DNA of 64,000 nt, taken from positions 1-64,000 of the forward strand of contig NZ_JAMQAW010000025.1 of NCBI RefSeq assembly GCF_023701525.1, written 5' to 3'. The stretch comes from Streptomyces albipurpureus. GTDB taxonomy: Bacteria; Actinomycetota; Actinomycetes; Streptomycetales; Streptomycetaceae. The notes below the pieces were generated by a model that ran no database searches, was not told the origin of the DNA, and saw only the letters and a list, made by a program, of their open reading frames with translations. This document shows positions 26,274 through 34,656 of this stretch, in pieces. The stretch's first letter is position 1, and the number at the start of each line of letters is the position of its first letter. A program made the translations under genes and the position numbers.

Positions 26274-26744
26274 GTGGTCTCCTCAGCTCGGCGGCAGGGT
26301 TGTCGGGCCGCGGCCCGCCGGTGATGTGCGGGACGGGTGCGCGAACATCGCGAGCGTCATATCCGGTACCAGGCCCGCCATGCGGACGGAGTATCGGTCG
26401 AGCCACGACTCCGCTCGCGCAGAGAGCGGAATGGGCTCGGACGACCGGTCCGTGAGAGGCTGCCGCGGCGAGCCCTCCGAGGTCGGTACGGGCCGGTGCG
26501 TGGCACAAGGTACGAGCCTCCCTCAAGGCGCTCGAACTGCCAGCGGACGCGGCCACCGGGGTGGACCGCTGGTATGCCGAGGACCCATCGGCGTCGCTCG
26601 GCGGTACGTATGGGGCACACCGGTACTCCAGGGCTGCGCCGGGGAGTTCGGCGCTGTCACCGTAGTACGGCGCGTTGGCCGCGATCCAGTGTGTGGGCGT
26701 CCCGCTGCCGAGGGCCAGGAGTGACTGTTTGTGTGTCGCGAGTG
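26274..26744. other. Region with coding-like debris
   Basis: Upstream of the epimerase gene. One stretch on the plus strand (about 26474-26640) reads as convincing protein out of context (AWHKVRASLKALELPADA, then GVDRWYAEDPSASLGG) but has no start and I do not recognise its family. It is probably the broken end of a lost gene. Confidence 0.35.
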
Positions 26745-26830
26745 CTGGAGGGCAGTCGAGCTGGTCCGCACCAGTGGTGCCCCCGGCCCGCGCCTACGGC
26801 ATCAGCGGCGACGAGGCCCTTGGGATACGC
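26745..26830 (+). pseudogene. Fragment of a second rmlB
   Basis: About 28 codons encode AVELVRTSGAPG followed, after a slip in frame, by YGISGDEAL. The intact RmlB at 10754-11734 has AVELVRTSGAPGRIYNISGD at the same place, and the DNA of the two is nearly identical over about 35 bases. It is the relic of a second 4,6-dehydratase gene, next to the epimerase gene but on the other strand. Confidence 0.75.
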
Positions 26831-27060
26831 CCGCAGACGAGTCACAGGGGGCGATCAGACTGTCGGACCGGCGGCTCCAGCACCTACTGCTCAGCGGCGG
26901 GAACTACTGGCCGGCTCAGCCTCTCTCGGTGAGGCCGGCCAGTGATCGCGTGTCGGCAGCCTGGTTCCCTCGTTGAGAGGAGTGCGGCTCAGGTTCGTCG
27001 AGCCGGGCACGGTCGGCACGGGCACCGAGACACGGTCCCTGGTGACGGAGGAGGATGGCG
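26831..27060. other. Leader region of the chaplin-like gene
   Basis: No gene seen. It ends with a strong purine-rich ribosome-binding site (GGAGGAGG, 27047-27054) for the chaplin-like gene. Confidence 0.4.
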
Positions 27061-27369
27061 ATGGGCGTGGAGACGCGGGGTGCGGGCGGTGGTGCGGGGC
27101 GTGCGGGTGTGCGGGCCGCCGTGCTGGGTGCGGTGGCCGGGGCGGCCCTGCTTCCGGCGGGCGCAGCTCATGCGAGCGTCATCGGGATCGGAAACGCGGC
27201 GTTCGGCAACACCTGTGTCAACCAGGGCAGTGCCCGGGCCGCGGGTGCCACAGTGGCCGGGAGCGGGGTCGCGAGTGGCAACCAGGCCGGTCTGCCGTTG
27301 AGCCTGCCGCGCAACCAATGCGGCAACAGCGGCATCGTCTGCACTGCCCTGTTCGGGTCGAGCGTGTGA
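27061..27369 (+). CDS. Small secreted chaplin-like protein
   Basis: A 102-residue protein with an export signal (RAAVLGAVAGAALLPAGAAHA, cleavage expected after AHA near residue 38) and a short mature part. The mature part carries chaplin-like pieces: NAAFGNTCVNQG, then ASGNQAGLPLSLPRNQCGNS. In true chaplins the SGN...P...NxCGN part comes first and FGNTCVN last; here the order is reversed. Three or four cysteines could form disulfides. It may be a surface-active cell-wall peptide. I prefer the ATG at 27061 over the one at 27055 because of ribosome-site spacing. Confidence 0.7.
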   Translation: MGVETRGAGGGAGRAGVRAAVLGAVAGAALLPAGAAHASVIGIGNAAFGNTCVNQGSARAAGATVAGSGVASGNQAGLPLSLPRNQCGNSGIVCTALFGSSV

Positions 27370-27388
27370 ACGGCCCGGTGAGCGGCAG

Positions 27389-28660
27389 GTGACCGGGCAG
27401 CCGACGCTGAGCGGGGCAGCGCAGGGCACCTCGCTGGAGGAGCCCGCGGTGGCTGAACTGCTGGCCCTGAGCGGCCGGGCACTGCCCCTGCTGCGGGAGT
27501 GGGTGGCCTCGGACCCGGGCTGCGGTGTGGCGCGGGCGCTACTGATGTTGGCGACCGGTGATCACCTGGACGACACCACGCTCAAGGAGCAGTTGGCGAT
27601 CGCCCACCGGGACGCGCGGGGTGTCGGGGAGTGGCAGGCGAGTCTGGTGTACGGGGTCTTCCTCCACACCCACCGGCAGTACCGGCTGACCGCCGACCAC
27701 CTGGTGGGGCACTTCGCCCGCTGGCCCGCCGATGAGACGGCGGGGCTCATGCTGGGAGCCTTCTCCTCGTGCGGCGACGACGCCTACCGTGCGCGTGGCG
27801 ACGCCCTGGTGGAGCGTCAATGCGCACTGGCCGGCCCGGACAGTTGGCCGTGGGTTGGCTGGTTGGCGTCGACCAGAGCGGAGCAGGGCGAGGTGCGGGA
27901 AGCGCACGCGCTGGCCGAGCGGGCGCTAGCGCTGTATCCCCGCTCGGGGGTGGCAGCGCATGCCCTCGCGCACGCCGAACACGAGTTGGGGGCCGGACCC
28001 GCCTCCACCGACTTCCTGGACCAGTGGCTGGCGGGGGACCCGCAGGCGGTGCAGTCGCGGCACTTGAGCTGGCACGCGGCGCTCCAGTCGATCGCCTGTG
28101 GTGACTTCCCGGACGCGCGCCGGCGGGCGGACAGGGCGCTGGCGCGTACCGATGTCGGCATGCGGGCCGCGACGAACTGGCGTCTGCTGCTTGTCGGCCA
28201 GGCACCGGCAGGTCGTAGTGATCCGGAGCAGGTTCGGGAACTCCTCGCCGCGCCAGGTGGGATGGCGGAGGTCTTCCACACCTTCAGTCTCGCCCTGGCT
28301 CTGGCCGTGGAGGCCGCCACCGACGACCTGCACACCTTGGCCCGACGGGCCGCCACCGACGTACGCCCCGACTACCGCGACGTTCTGGCCCCCGTGATCC
28401 AGGCGCTGGCGGAGGTCACCGCCGGCCGCCCCCGCGCGGCCGTGGACCTGTTGAACGGCCTGGGCGAGAAGGCGGAGCGGATCGGTGGGGTGCGAGTCGA
28501 ACGAGAGATCATTCAGGACACTCTCGCCCGTGCTCTGGTCGACGCGGGGGAACACGACCGCGCGGCCGCCCTGTTGCGCCACCGCACCACCACCCGTGCA
28601 CACCACGCGTACGAAGATCTCCTTCTCACACCTACCGCATCAACAGCGCCCGCTCCGTAA
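27389..28660 (+). CDS. Tetratricopeptide-repeat protein (TTC38-like)
   Basis: A 423-residue soluble helical-repeat protein. Repeated helix pairs typical of TPRs run through it, for example GEVREAHALAERALALYPRS and GDFPDARRRADRALAR, and the C-terminal AGEHDRAAALLRHR. The general plan resembles the TTC38 family. No catalytic motif is visible. It starts at a GTG 20 bases after the chaplin-like gene and may be co-transcribed with it. Its role is unknown. Confidence 0.7.
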   Translation: MTGQPTLSGAAQGTSLEEPAVAELLALSGRALPLLREWVASDPGCGVARALLMLATGDHLDDTTLKEQLAIAHRDARGVGEWQASLVYGVFLHTHRQYRLTADHLVGHFARWPADETAGLMLGAFSSCGDDAYRARGDALVERQCALAGPDSWPWVGWLASTRAEQGEVREAHALAERALALYPRSGVAAHALAHAEHELGAGPASTDFLDQWLAGDPQAVQSRHLSWHAALQSIACGDFPDARRRADRALARTDVGMRAATNWRLLLVGQAPAGRSDPEQVRELLAAPGGMAEVFHTFSLALALAVEAATDDLHTLARRAATDVRPDYRDVLAPVIQALAEVTAGRPRAAVDLLNGLGEKAERIGGVRVEREIIQDTLARALVDAGEHDRAAALLRHRTTTRAHHAYEDLLLTPTASTAPAP

Positions 28661-28745
28661 GTGTGCCTTCTGACGCAGGTGTGAAATGGCACGGGTGACT
28701 GAGTTGAGAAGGTGCGACGTCCGCACGAGGGGTTCGGACCGAGCA

Positions 28746-28901
28746 TCATCGGGGAACGCGGTCGGACTGACCGAACGCGAGCCCGGCCAGCAGATAGAGG
28801 GGGATGGGAGAGAAGCCCACCCGTCCAGCGAGCCGTCCGAGCAGGCCGAGGGCGAGAATGATCGCCCCGAGTTCAATGAGCAAGGCAGTGGTGTTGTGCA
28901 C
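28746..28901 (-). pseudogene. 5' fragment of a cation:proton antiporter (CPA2/KefB type)
   Basis: Fifty-one codons from a GTG read TTALLIELGAIILALGLLGR and then GFSPIPLYLLAGLAFG, the first two transmembrane helices of monovalent-cation:proton antiporters, and stop at a TGA. The rest of the gene (normally about 400 codons or more) is missing; the DNA beyond has no antiporter sequence. It is a relic left by a deletion. Confidence 0.75.
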
Positions 28902-28930
28902 AGATGTCTATCCTCTGGTAATCGGTTCGG

Positions 28931-29368
28931 TCATGGCGTCAACGCCTTTCCAGCACCGACCACGCTCAGGGGTGTCGGCACCGGCGAAACGGAGTACGGC
29001 ACGAGGCAAGGGGACGGCTGGCCGTCCGGTGCTGTCACGGTCGACGCCTCGGTACGGGTGCGAGCTTGAGTGGAGCCGAGCGTGCCATCGACGTACGGCG
29101 AGTTCTCGGCGGCATCGAGGTGGCCTGAGTGAGCAGGTAGATCACAAGGTGTTGGGGGTGGGGCGATCGGGTAGGGCGCCCATTGCTTGGCCAAGACGTT
29201 GAACCCGGGTAGCACGAGTACGGCAGAGTCGTTGGAGTCGCGGGCCTCGGAGTCGTGGTACGCCGGAGAACGCCGCCTGTCGTGGTAGGCGCCTGCTCCG
29301 GACGGCTCAGTGGTACGGAGGGGGATGGCGGGCTCCATGGCGTACTCCAGGGGCGCGGACGTGGACAT
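28931..29368 (-). CDS. Hypothetical Pro/Ser/Thr-rich protein
   Basis: A 145-codon frame with the high third-position GC expected of a real gene here. It has no known domain; the second half is rich in proline, serine and threonine (for example WAPYPIAPPPTPCDLP). It lies 29 bases before the antiporter fragment on the same strand. It could equally be a chance frame in decayed DNA. Confidence 0.28.
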   Translation of the reverse strand: MSTSAPLEYAMEPAIPLRTTEPSGAGAYHDRRRSPAYHDSEARDSNDSAVLVLPGFNVLAKQWAPYPIAPPPTPCDLPAHSGHLDAAENSPYVDGTLGSTQARTRTEASTVTAPDGQPSPCLVPYSVSPVPTPLSVVGAGKALTP

Positions 29369-30015
29369 GCGGACATCACCTGCTGGCGCATCGGGCTGGT
29401 CCGTGCGTGGGCTAGCGGCAGTTCACTGGGTTCCTGCTGGTCGCGGCCATCGACGGGGGAGTCTGCTGACAGCGTGCCAACGGCTCATGCGGTGAGAACG
29501 AGGCGATCAGCCTCAGACGGAAAGGAAGGCCAGCCGGGCGGGTGACGAGGAGTGGCAGTCGACTTCGTCGGTATCCGGCACGCTGTCGCGAGCAGGTGTC
29601 TCGACGCGCACGGCCCAAGGCGTTGGCGAAACCGGGAAGGCAACGCGGACGATTCCGGTCATGGACAGGCACAGGGCAGACGTGTCTCGATCCATGCCGT
29701 GTCCTCCCCCGACGGTCCGGCATCCCCAGCGGTAGGCCCCAACTCGGGGATGAACAGACATCCGCTGTATGGAGCATGTTGCTTCGATCGGGATTCTAGC
29801 GCAGGGCAAACCAAGGCAAACAGCACTAACTTCACTATAGGGAAGGAAATCCGAGTGCACTGTGGTGTGCGGAGCGTGAACTCCCGGGTGTCTGAAACAG
29901 TGTTCGGCGCGATGGCAACCGTGACGGTCTCGACCTTCTGACTGACATCGGTGGTGCTGACGCAGCACGGGTCCCGGTCATCCACCGACGTCCTTCAGCG
30001 AGGCGCGGTGGGATG
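29369..30015. other. Non-coding stretch downstream of the response regulator
   Basis: About 650 bases. A patch near 29800-29900 is less GC-rich than its surroundings. No supported gene, repeat or clear terminator was seen. Confidence 0.45.
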
Positions 30016-30675
30016 CTAAGGCTCGATCAGACCGACGCGGATGGCGTAGCGGGTGAGCTCCAGCCGGTCCTTGAGCCCAAGCTTCTGCAGCAAATTGGCC
30101 CGGTGCCGTTCCACCGTCTTCACACTGATGACGAGGATGCTGGCGATCTCCTTGGAGGTATGCCCTTCCGCGACGAGTTTGAGGATCTCCTCCTCACGGT
30201 CGGTGATGGCCTTGGCCGGGAGTGTCCCGCCTTCCCGGGCGTGGTTGAGATAGCTGCGGATGAGCGTGTTGATGGCTCCGGGATACAGGAACGGCTCATC
30301 GCGCATGGCGGCACGGCAGGCTTCGACGAGATCGCGGTCGGCGACGGACTTCAACACATAGCCGACGGCGCCCGCTTTGAGCGCTTCAAAGAGGTACTGC
30401 TCGTTGTCGTACATGGTCAGAATGAGGATGCGCAGGTCCGGCTGGAGGCGGGAGAGCTCGCGCGCCGTTTGGAGCCCGGTCAGGCGTGGCATGGCAATGT
30501 CAAGAATTGCCAGGTCCGGGCGTTCCTCACACGCCATGCCGATGGCCTCGGCACCATCGCTGGCCTCGGCGACAACGGTCAGATCGGGTTCGCTGTCCAG
30601 GATGAGCCGCACTCCGCGGCGTACGAGTGCGTGGTCATCGGCGAGAAGAATGCGGGTCTTGGCCTTCCCGGGCAT
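30016..30675 (-). CDS. NarL/LuxR-type response regulator
   Basis: A 219-residue two-component response regulator. The receiver domain (residues about 5-125) has ILLADDHALVRRGVRLIL, the phosphoacceptor in DLAILDIAMPRLTGLQ and LKAGAVGYVLKSV; the LuxR-type helix-turn-helix is ITDREEEILKLVAEGHTSKE. It lies two bases after the histidine-kinase gene, so the two are partners. The target genes and the signal are unknown. Confidence 0.94.
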   Translation of the reverse strand: MPGKAKTRILLADDHALVRRGVRLILDSEPDLTVVAEASDGAEAIGMACEERPDLAILDIAMPRLTGLQTARELSRLQPDLRILILTMYDNEQYLFEALKAGAVGYVLKSVADRDLVEACRAAMRDEPFLYPGAINTLIRSYLNHAREGGTLPAKAITDREEEILKLVAEGHTSKEIASILVISVKTVERHRANLLQKLGLKDRLELTRYAIRVGLIEP

Positions 30676-30677
30676 GG

Positions 30678-31658
30678 TCAGTCGCTTCCGTTTCGGGTGT
30701 TCTCGGCTTCCTCGGTGTTCCCGAAGGGGGTCACAAGGCGCACATCCGTACCGCCCCCGGGCCCGGGGTCAAGGTGCAACTCGGCCCCGATGAGCAGGGC
30801 GCGCTCTCGCATACCGCGGATGCCCGCGCCTTCCGGAGCACCCTGAAGCCCCTGCCCATCGTCGCGGATCCGCAGTTCCACTCCGGTGGAGACACGGCGG
30901 AGTGAGAGCTCAACGCGGGTGGCGCGAGCGTGGCGGATCGTATTGGTGAGGCTCTCCTGGGCGACTCGGTAGAGCACCAGCTCGACGTCCTTCCCCAAGT
31001 CAGGCAAGTCCGTCTGGAGTTGGCGGCGGGCAGTGAGCCCTCCATGGGTCGGCAGCTCATTGATGAGGGATCTGAGTGCGCTGACCAGACCCAACTCATC
31101 GAGGACACCGGGCCGGAGCCTGCGCGCAATCCGACGAATCTCATCGAGACTGCTCCGGGTCGTCTCCTGGACCTGGCGCAGTTCGGTCCGTACGGCTGCC
31201 GGGGCCTGGTCCGCGACTCTCTTCAGTTCGAGGAGAACAGCGGTGAGGGTCTGCCCCACTTCATCATGCAGTTCCTGAGCGATGCGTCGGCGTTCCGCTT
31301 CCTGCGCGGACAGGGCTCGGGCGTTGCTGGTGGCCCGTTCGGCCTCCAGACGGTCGAGCATGCTGTTGAAGGTCGTGATCAGGTCGGCGATCTCCCCATG
31401 CCCGACAGCAGCCGGCCGGGGACCCGGCCGCAGTAGGTCGAGCGTGGCCATGGTCCGGGCGAGACGCTGGAGCGGGGAGAGCCCAAGTCGCAGCAGTGCG
31501 GCGTTGGCAATCAGCATGACGGCCAGACCAGCGCTCAGAATCAGCGCTTCGGCGAGTACGACCGGTGTGGACACGGTTACGGGTCCCAGAAGCAAGAGGG
31601 CGGCGGCCACGGTGAGCACCGCGGCATTCAGTAGGAAGATCCGCCAGAACAAGGTCAC
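30678..31658 (-). CDS. Membrane sensor histidine kinase (HisKA_3 type)
   Basis: A 326-residue kinase with two N-terminal membrane helices (about residues 2-26 and 34-58) and a HAMP-like linker (SPLQRLARTMATLDLLRPG). The HisKA_3 dimerisation region has the phosphoacceptor in RRRIAQELHDEVGQTLTAVL, and the HATPase_c domain has VAQESLTNTIRHA and RDDGQG. I start it at the GTG at 31658, with AAGGAGG about 12 bases upstream; the open frame runs further but adds sequence without family features. The very short loop between helices suggests it senses the membrane or an intramembrane signal. Confidence 0.9.
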   Translation of the reverse strand: MTLFWRIFLLNAAVLTVAAALLLLGPVTVSTPVVLAEALILSAGLAVMLIANAALLRLGLSPLQRLARTMATLDLLRPGPRPAAVGHGEIADLITTFNSMLDRLEAERATSNARALSAQEAERRRIAQELHDEVGQTLTAVLLELKRVADQAPAAVRTELRQVQETTRSSLDEIRRIARRLRPGVLDELGLVSALRSLINELPTHGGLTARRQLQTDLPDLGKDVELVLYRVAQESLTNTIRHARATRVELSLRRVSTGVELRIRDDGQGLQGAPEGAGIRGMRERALLIGAELHLDPGPGGGTDVRLVTPFGNTEEAENTRNGSD

Positions 31659-32098
31659 AGTGATGCGCCCTCCTTTCCCTGTCGATGTCTCCACTATCGC
31701 TCCTACCAGGGGCAACGGCTCCGCCGCCCCCTGCCCTACCCTCCAGTGGGCGGCCTGGCCGGCGTGTCGGCCCACGCTATCTCGCCCACTGGGGCGCATC
31801 GCCCAGGCCCGACCCCGCACGCCCTGCGGCCTACATGCTCGCCCTGACGGAAATGGGTGCCACCACGGATGGTGTCCGTCGTCGACCTGGCAGATGGTAG
31901 GGACCAGCGGCCCAGTCGGCACCGGCGTCACCCCACGAAGCTGTTCCGCGGAGATGTCGCACCGGATGCCATGTGTCCAGACAGGCTGGGAGCACGACCA
32001 GAGCCGCTCGGAGCACAGCTGGACAAGGCATCGATGGGCGGCCTGCTTCGTGGCGCGGTTCCCAGGCCCAGGCCGCCCGAGCACAGGGAGGAGGCGCC
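31659..32098. other. Divergent promoter region
   Basis: About 440 bases between the kinase gene and the DUF3040 gene. No gene or repeat is recognised. Confidence 0.45.
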
Positions 32099-32380
32099 AT
32101 GGCCAGGAGTGGGAACGACCCTCTCCATGACCTCGCCCATCGGATGAGGAACGATGATCCGCGGTTCGCCCGGGCGATGGAACGCGGACAGCCCCGCCGG
32201 CCCCGGGAGTACCGGCGTAGGTCAGCTTGGCTGCTGCTCAGCGTCGCCGTCGTGCTGTTCGGTGTGGGGATGGGCATCGCTGATGGGCTGCTGATCGCAT
32301 CCGGTGTGGTGGCAGCGGGTGCCGCCGGCCACCTTTTCGATCCTCAACTCGACCGCCCCGGTCAGCAGTCACGGCGATAG
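32099..32380 (+). CDS. DUF3040 small membrane protein
   Basis: A 93-residue protein with a soluble N-terminus (DLAHRMRNDDPRFARAME, which fits the DUF3040 start) and two adjacent membrane helices at about residues 43-59 and 61-77. The ATG has GGGAGGAGG just upstream. These small actinobacterial proteins are of unknown function and common near stress genes. It diverges from the two-component system. Confidence 0.75.
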   Translation: MARSGNDPLHDLAHRMRNDDPRFARAMERGQPRRPREYRRRSAWLLLSVAVVLFGVGMGIADGLLIASGVVAAGAAGHLFDPQLDRPGQQSRR

Positions 32381-32805
32381 CTCCACGCCTGCCGGCAGGT
32401 ACTGGACGTTGTGTGGGGAGACGGCTGGACCCACCCAGCACACTCGCCAATACAGCACTTCGATCCGTGCGCGCCCACAGGCCTGCTGGGCCGATGAGGA
32501 GGTGAACTCGCCAGGCCCCTCAGCTGACGATGACTCAGACAATCCCCGGTGTGGGCAGGTCAACTGGGCTCCCGCGCCTGTGTTGGCGCTGGCCACGAGC
32601 CCGTCGGCTGACTGCCGGTGGTGTCGGGCTTGCGGCGCAGCCGGCTGACGACCCACTCGACGACGTTCGAGCAGCGGGCTGATGCGTTTGCGTGGCGTCC
32701 GCGCCGATGGGCTCGGTACTCGCTTGGCCGCTAGTGCCGCTACTCCCCCGCGCCTCACCATGTCACCTCGTACCGCTGGATCGAAGTGGCACGGGCGGAT
32801 GGGGT
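32381..32805. other. Intergenic region, no gene seen
   Basis: About 425 bases between the convergent DUF3040 and methyltransferase genes. I see no supported gene or hairpin. Confidence 0.45.
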
Positions 32806-33612
32806 TCAGACGAGGGCGCCTGCCTTGAGGTGGGCGACGGCATAGGGGCGGGAGCCCAGGGTGATCAGGCGGAAGATGCCTGCCGCGGCCCGGTGGAGGG
32901 GACTGATGCGTTCCATCACCGGGTGTTCGGCGACCAGGTGCCAGCCGGGTGCGGTCGCGGCGAGGCGGTGGCCGTTGGCGGCGCCGGAGCGGAAGCGCGC
33001 ACCGGTCGCCCTGACGATGGGGTGACGGTCACTGAGGGCGAGGCGGGGGTGGAAGTAGTCGCCTGCGAGCTCGGCGCCGGGCCCAAAGGCCGTCCGACAG
33101 GAGTCGAGGAAGAAGCGCAGCCCGTCCGGTTCGAAGTACATCAGCAGCCCTTCGGCGATGACGAGTACGGGCCGATCGGAGGTCTCCGTGGTGAGAGCGT
33201 CATACCAGCCGGGTTCGGTGACGGACGCGGCAAACAGCGTGACGGGGTCCTCGGGCAGCAGTGCGCGCCGCAGCTGGATCACTTCGGGCAGATCCGCGCC
33301 GAGCCAGGTGAGGGATGCCGGAGTGTGCTCGCGAAGGCGCTGGGCACGGGTGTCGAGGCCGATGCCCGCGGACAGGACGACCCCTTGGGGACAACGGGCG
33401 GCGAACGCTGTGGTGATGGCGTCAAGGGCGATCGCCCGGTGGACCGACCCAACAGCGTTGCCCCGGTCAGTGAGGACTTCCGGGGGCCGATAGCCAGTTT
33501 GAGCCAGGAGACGAGCGGCGATCGGGTCGCGAAAGGCAGTGCCGGGCAGTAGATCGGTGGCGTGCGCGCGACCGTACAGTGGCGTCAACAGGGTGGCGGA
33601 CACCCCGCTCAA
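32806..33612 (-). CDS. SAM-dependent methyltransferase (LCM/TcmP-like O-methyltransferase)
   Basis: A class I methyltransferase of the leucine-carboxyl/PpmP-like group (COG3315), which includes many natural-product O-methyltransferases. It has SATLLTPLYGRAHATDLLPG, VGSVHRAIALDAITTAFAAR, the SAM motif VVLSAGIGLDTRAQRL, TWLGADLPEVIQLR and VLVIAEGLLMYFEPD. The start is uncertain: there is no ATG, and I take the TTG at 33612 (268 residues); a GTG at 33603 is also possible. A sequence like an iron box lies 44-57 bases upstream, so expression may depend on iron. Confidence 0.85.
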   Translation of the reverse strand: MSGVSATLLTPLYGRAHATDLLPGTAFRDPIAARLLAQTGYRPPEVLTDRGNAVGSVHRAIALDAITTAFAARCPQGVVLSAGIGLDTRAQRLREHTPASLTWLGADLPEVIQLRRALLPEDPVTLFAASVTEPGWYDALTTETSDRPVLVIAEGLLMYFEPDGLRFFLDSCRTAFGPGAELAGDYFHPRLALSDRHPIVRATGARFRSGAANGHRLAATAPGWHLVAEHPVMERISPLHRAAAGIFRLITLGSRPYAVAHLKAGALV

Positions 33613-33655
33613 GCCGTGGACAGGAGCATCGTCCGAAGACTCGGCAGGGATGAAT

Positions 33656-33669
33656 TTAGGTAAGCCTAA
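33656..33669. promoter_or_regulatory. Iron-box-like site (DmdR/IdeR type)
   Basis: TTAGGTAAGCCTAA resembles the core of the actinobacterial IdeR/DmdR iron box (TTAGGTTAGGCTAACCTAA). It lies just upstream of the methyltransferase gene. IdeR-type repressors with Fe(II) bind such sites and shut off genes when iron is plentiful. Control here is inferred from the sequence alone. Confidence 0.6.
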
Positions 33670-33792
33670 GTACCAGACGGGTGTCAAGGGATGTTTGTGG
33701 GAGTCGATGATTCCCGGCCGCTCGGGAGCGGTCGGCTGCTCTGGTCCACTGTGTGGGACATCTACCCGGAGATCGTGCTGGGTTCGGTGGGT

Positions 33793-33878
33793 ACGGCGGT
33801 GACCGATGGGAACCTCACCCCTCCCTTCGGTCACCGCCGTCACGGCTGATCTGCCCTCACCCCGCAGGTGGGGTGAGG
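33793..33878 (-). terminator. Two hairpins downstream of the CBM2 gene
   Basis: The first hairpin on the minus-strand transcript is CCTCACCCC (33855-33863) with GGGGTGAGG (33870-33878). The second is a perfect 14-bp dyad, ACGGCGGTGACCGA (33793-33806) and TCGGTCACCGCCGT (33827-33840). Both follow the stop of the CBM2-FnIII gene within 180 bases and probably end its transcript. Confidence 0.55.
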
Positions 33879-33966
33879 CGACCCACAACTCCAGCGGCCC
33901 GGTGCTGCGCGGCCCGCTCCGACCACCCGACAGCGCTGAGAGCCGGGGCCGTTCGGAGCGACCCCG

Positions 33967-34656
33967 CTATCCCGGGAGGGGAAGCACCAGTGGGGCGCTG
34001 TACGCGGAGGTGTTCCCTGCCGCGTCCTTGGCCCGGACCCGGAAGACGTGGGCGGTCGCCGGCTGGAGCCCCGTCACCAGCTGCGAGGTAACCCCGAAGG
34101 TGCTGCCGGCGGGCAGGCCGTCCCGAGTGATCTCGTACGTCAGAGTGGTGTCCCGGTCGTCCGCCGAAGCGGACCAGGCCAGCAGGAGCGAGGTGCCCGT
34201 GAACTCGACAATGCGCACGCCCTGCGGAACGGTCGGTGCGGTGGTATCGCCAGGCAGGTTGCAGATGCCCTGGTTGAGGGTGCAGTTGCGGGGCAGGGAG
34301 GCGCCCTGTGCCACCCAACCGAAGGTCACTGACGCACCGGGCGCGATGGTGCCGTTGTAGCTCTGGTTGCTGAAGGAGTACCAGTTGCCGTTCCGGGTGC
34401 CTACGGAGTCCCACTGGGTGGTGATGACGGTGTCCGCGGGCAGGGTCAGTGAGACGGTCCAACTGGTGAGTGTGTGGCTACCCACATTGGTGATCGTGAA
34501 GGCGCCCTGGTAGCCGCCCTCCCACGAGGTCGCCTGCCGGAACTCGGCAACGGCCGGTATCGGCGACCGCGCGGTCGCCGGCGGCGCGAACAACAGGGCG
34601 AGGGCCCCGAGGACAGTCGCAAGGGTGAGGACCGACGACGCTGTTCGTCTTCGCAT
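33967..34656 (-). CDS. Secreted CBM2-fibronectin III protein
   Basis: A 229-residue secreted protein: signal peptide (residues 1-29, ending ATA-RS), then a family 2 carbohydrate-binding module (about 33-135, with WEGGYQGAFTITNVGSHTLT, WTVSLTLPAD and SYNGTIAPGASVTFGW), then a fibronectin type III domain (about 140-228). In Streptomyces chitinases this pair is followed by a catalytic domain; here the protein stops in VLPLPG with nothing after it. It may be a stand-alone chitin- or cellulose-binding protein, or a chitinase that lost its enzyme part. A DasR-like site lies upstream. Confidence 0.88.
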   Translation of the reverse strand: MRRRTASSVLTLATVLGALALLFAPPATARSPIPAVAEFRQATSWEGGYQGAFTITNVGSHTLTSWTVSLTLPADTVITTQWDSVGTRNGNWYSFSNQSYNGTIAPGASVTFGWVAQGASLPRNCTLNQGICNLPGDTTAPTVPQGVRIVEFTGTSLLLAWSASADDRDTTLTYEITRDGLPAGSTFGVTSQLVTGLQPATAHVFRVRAKDAAGNTSAYSAPLVLPLPG

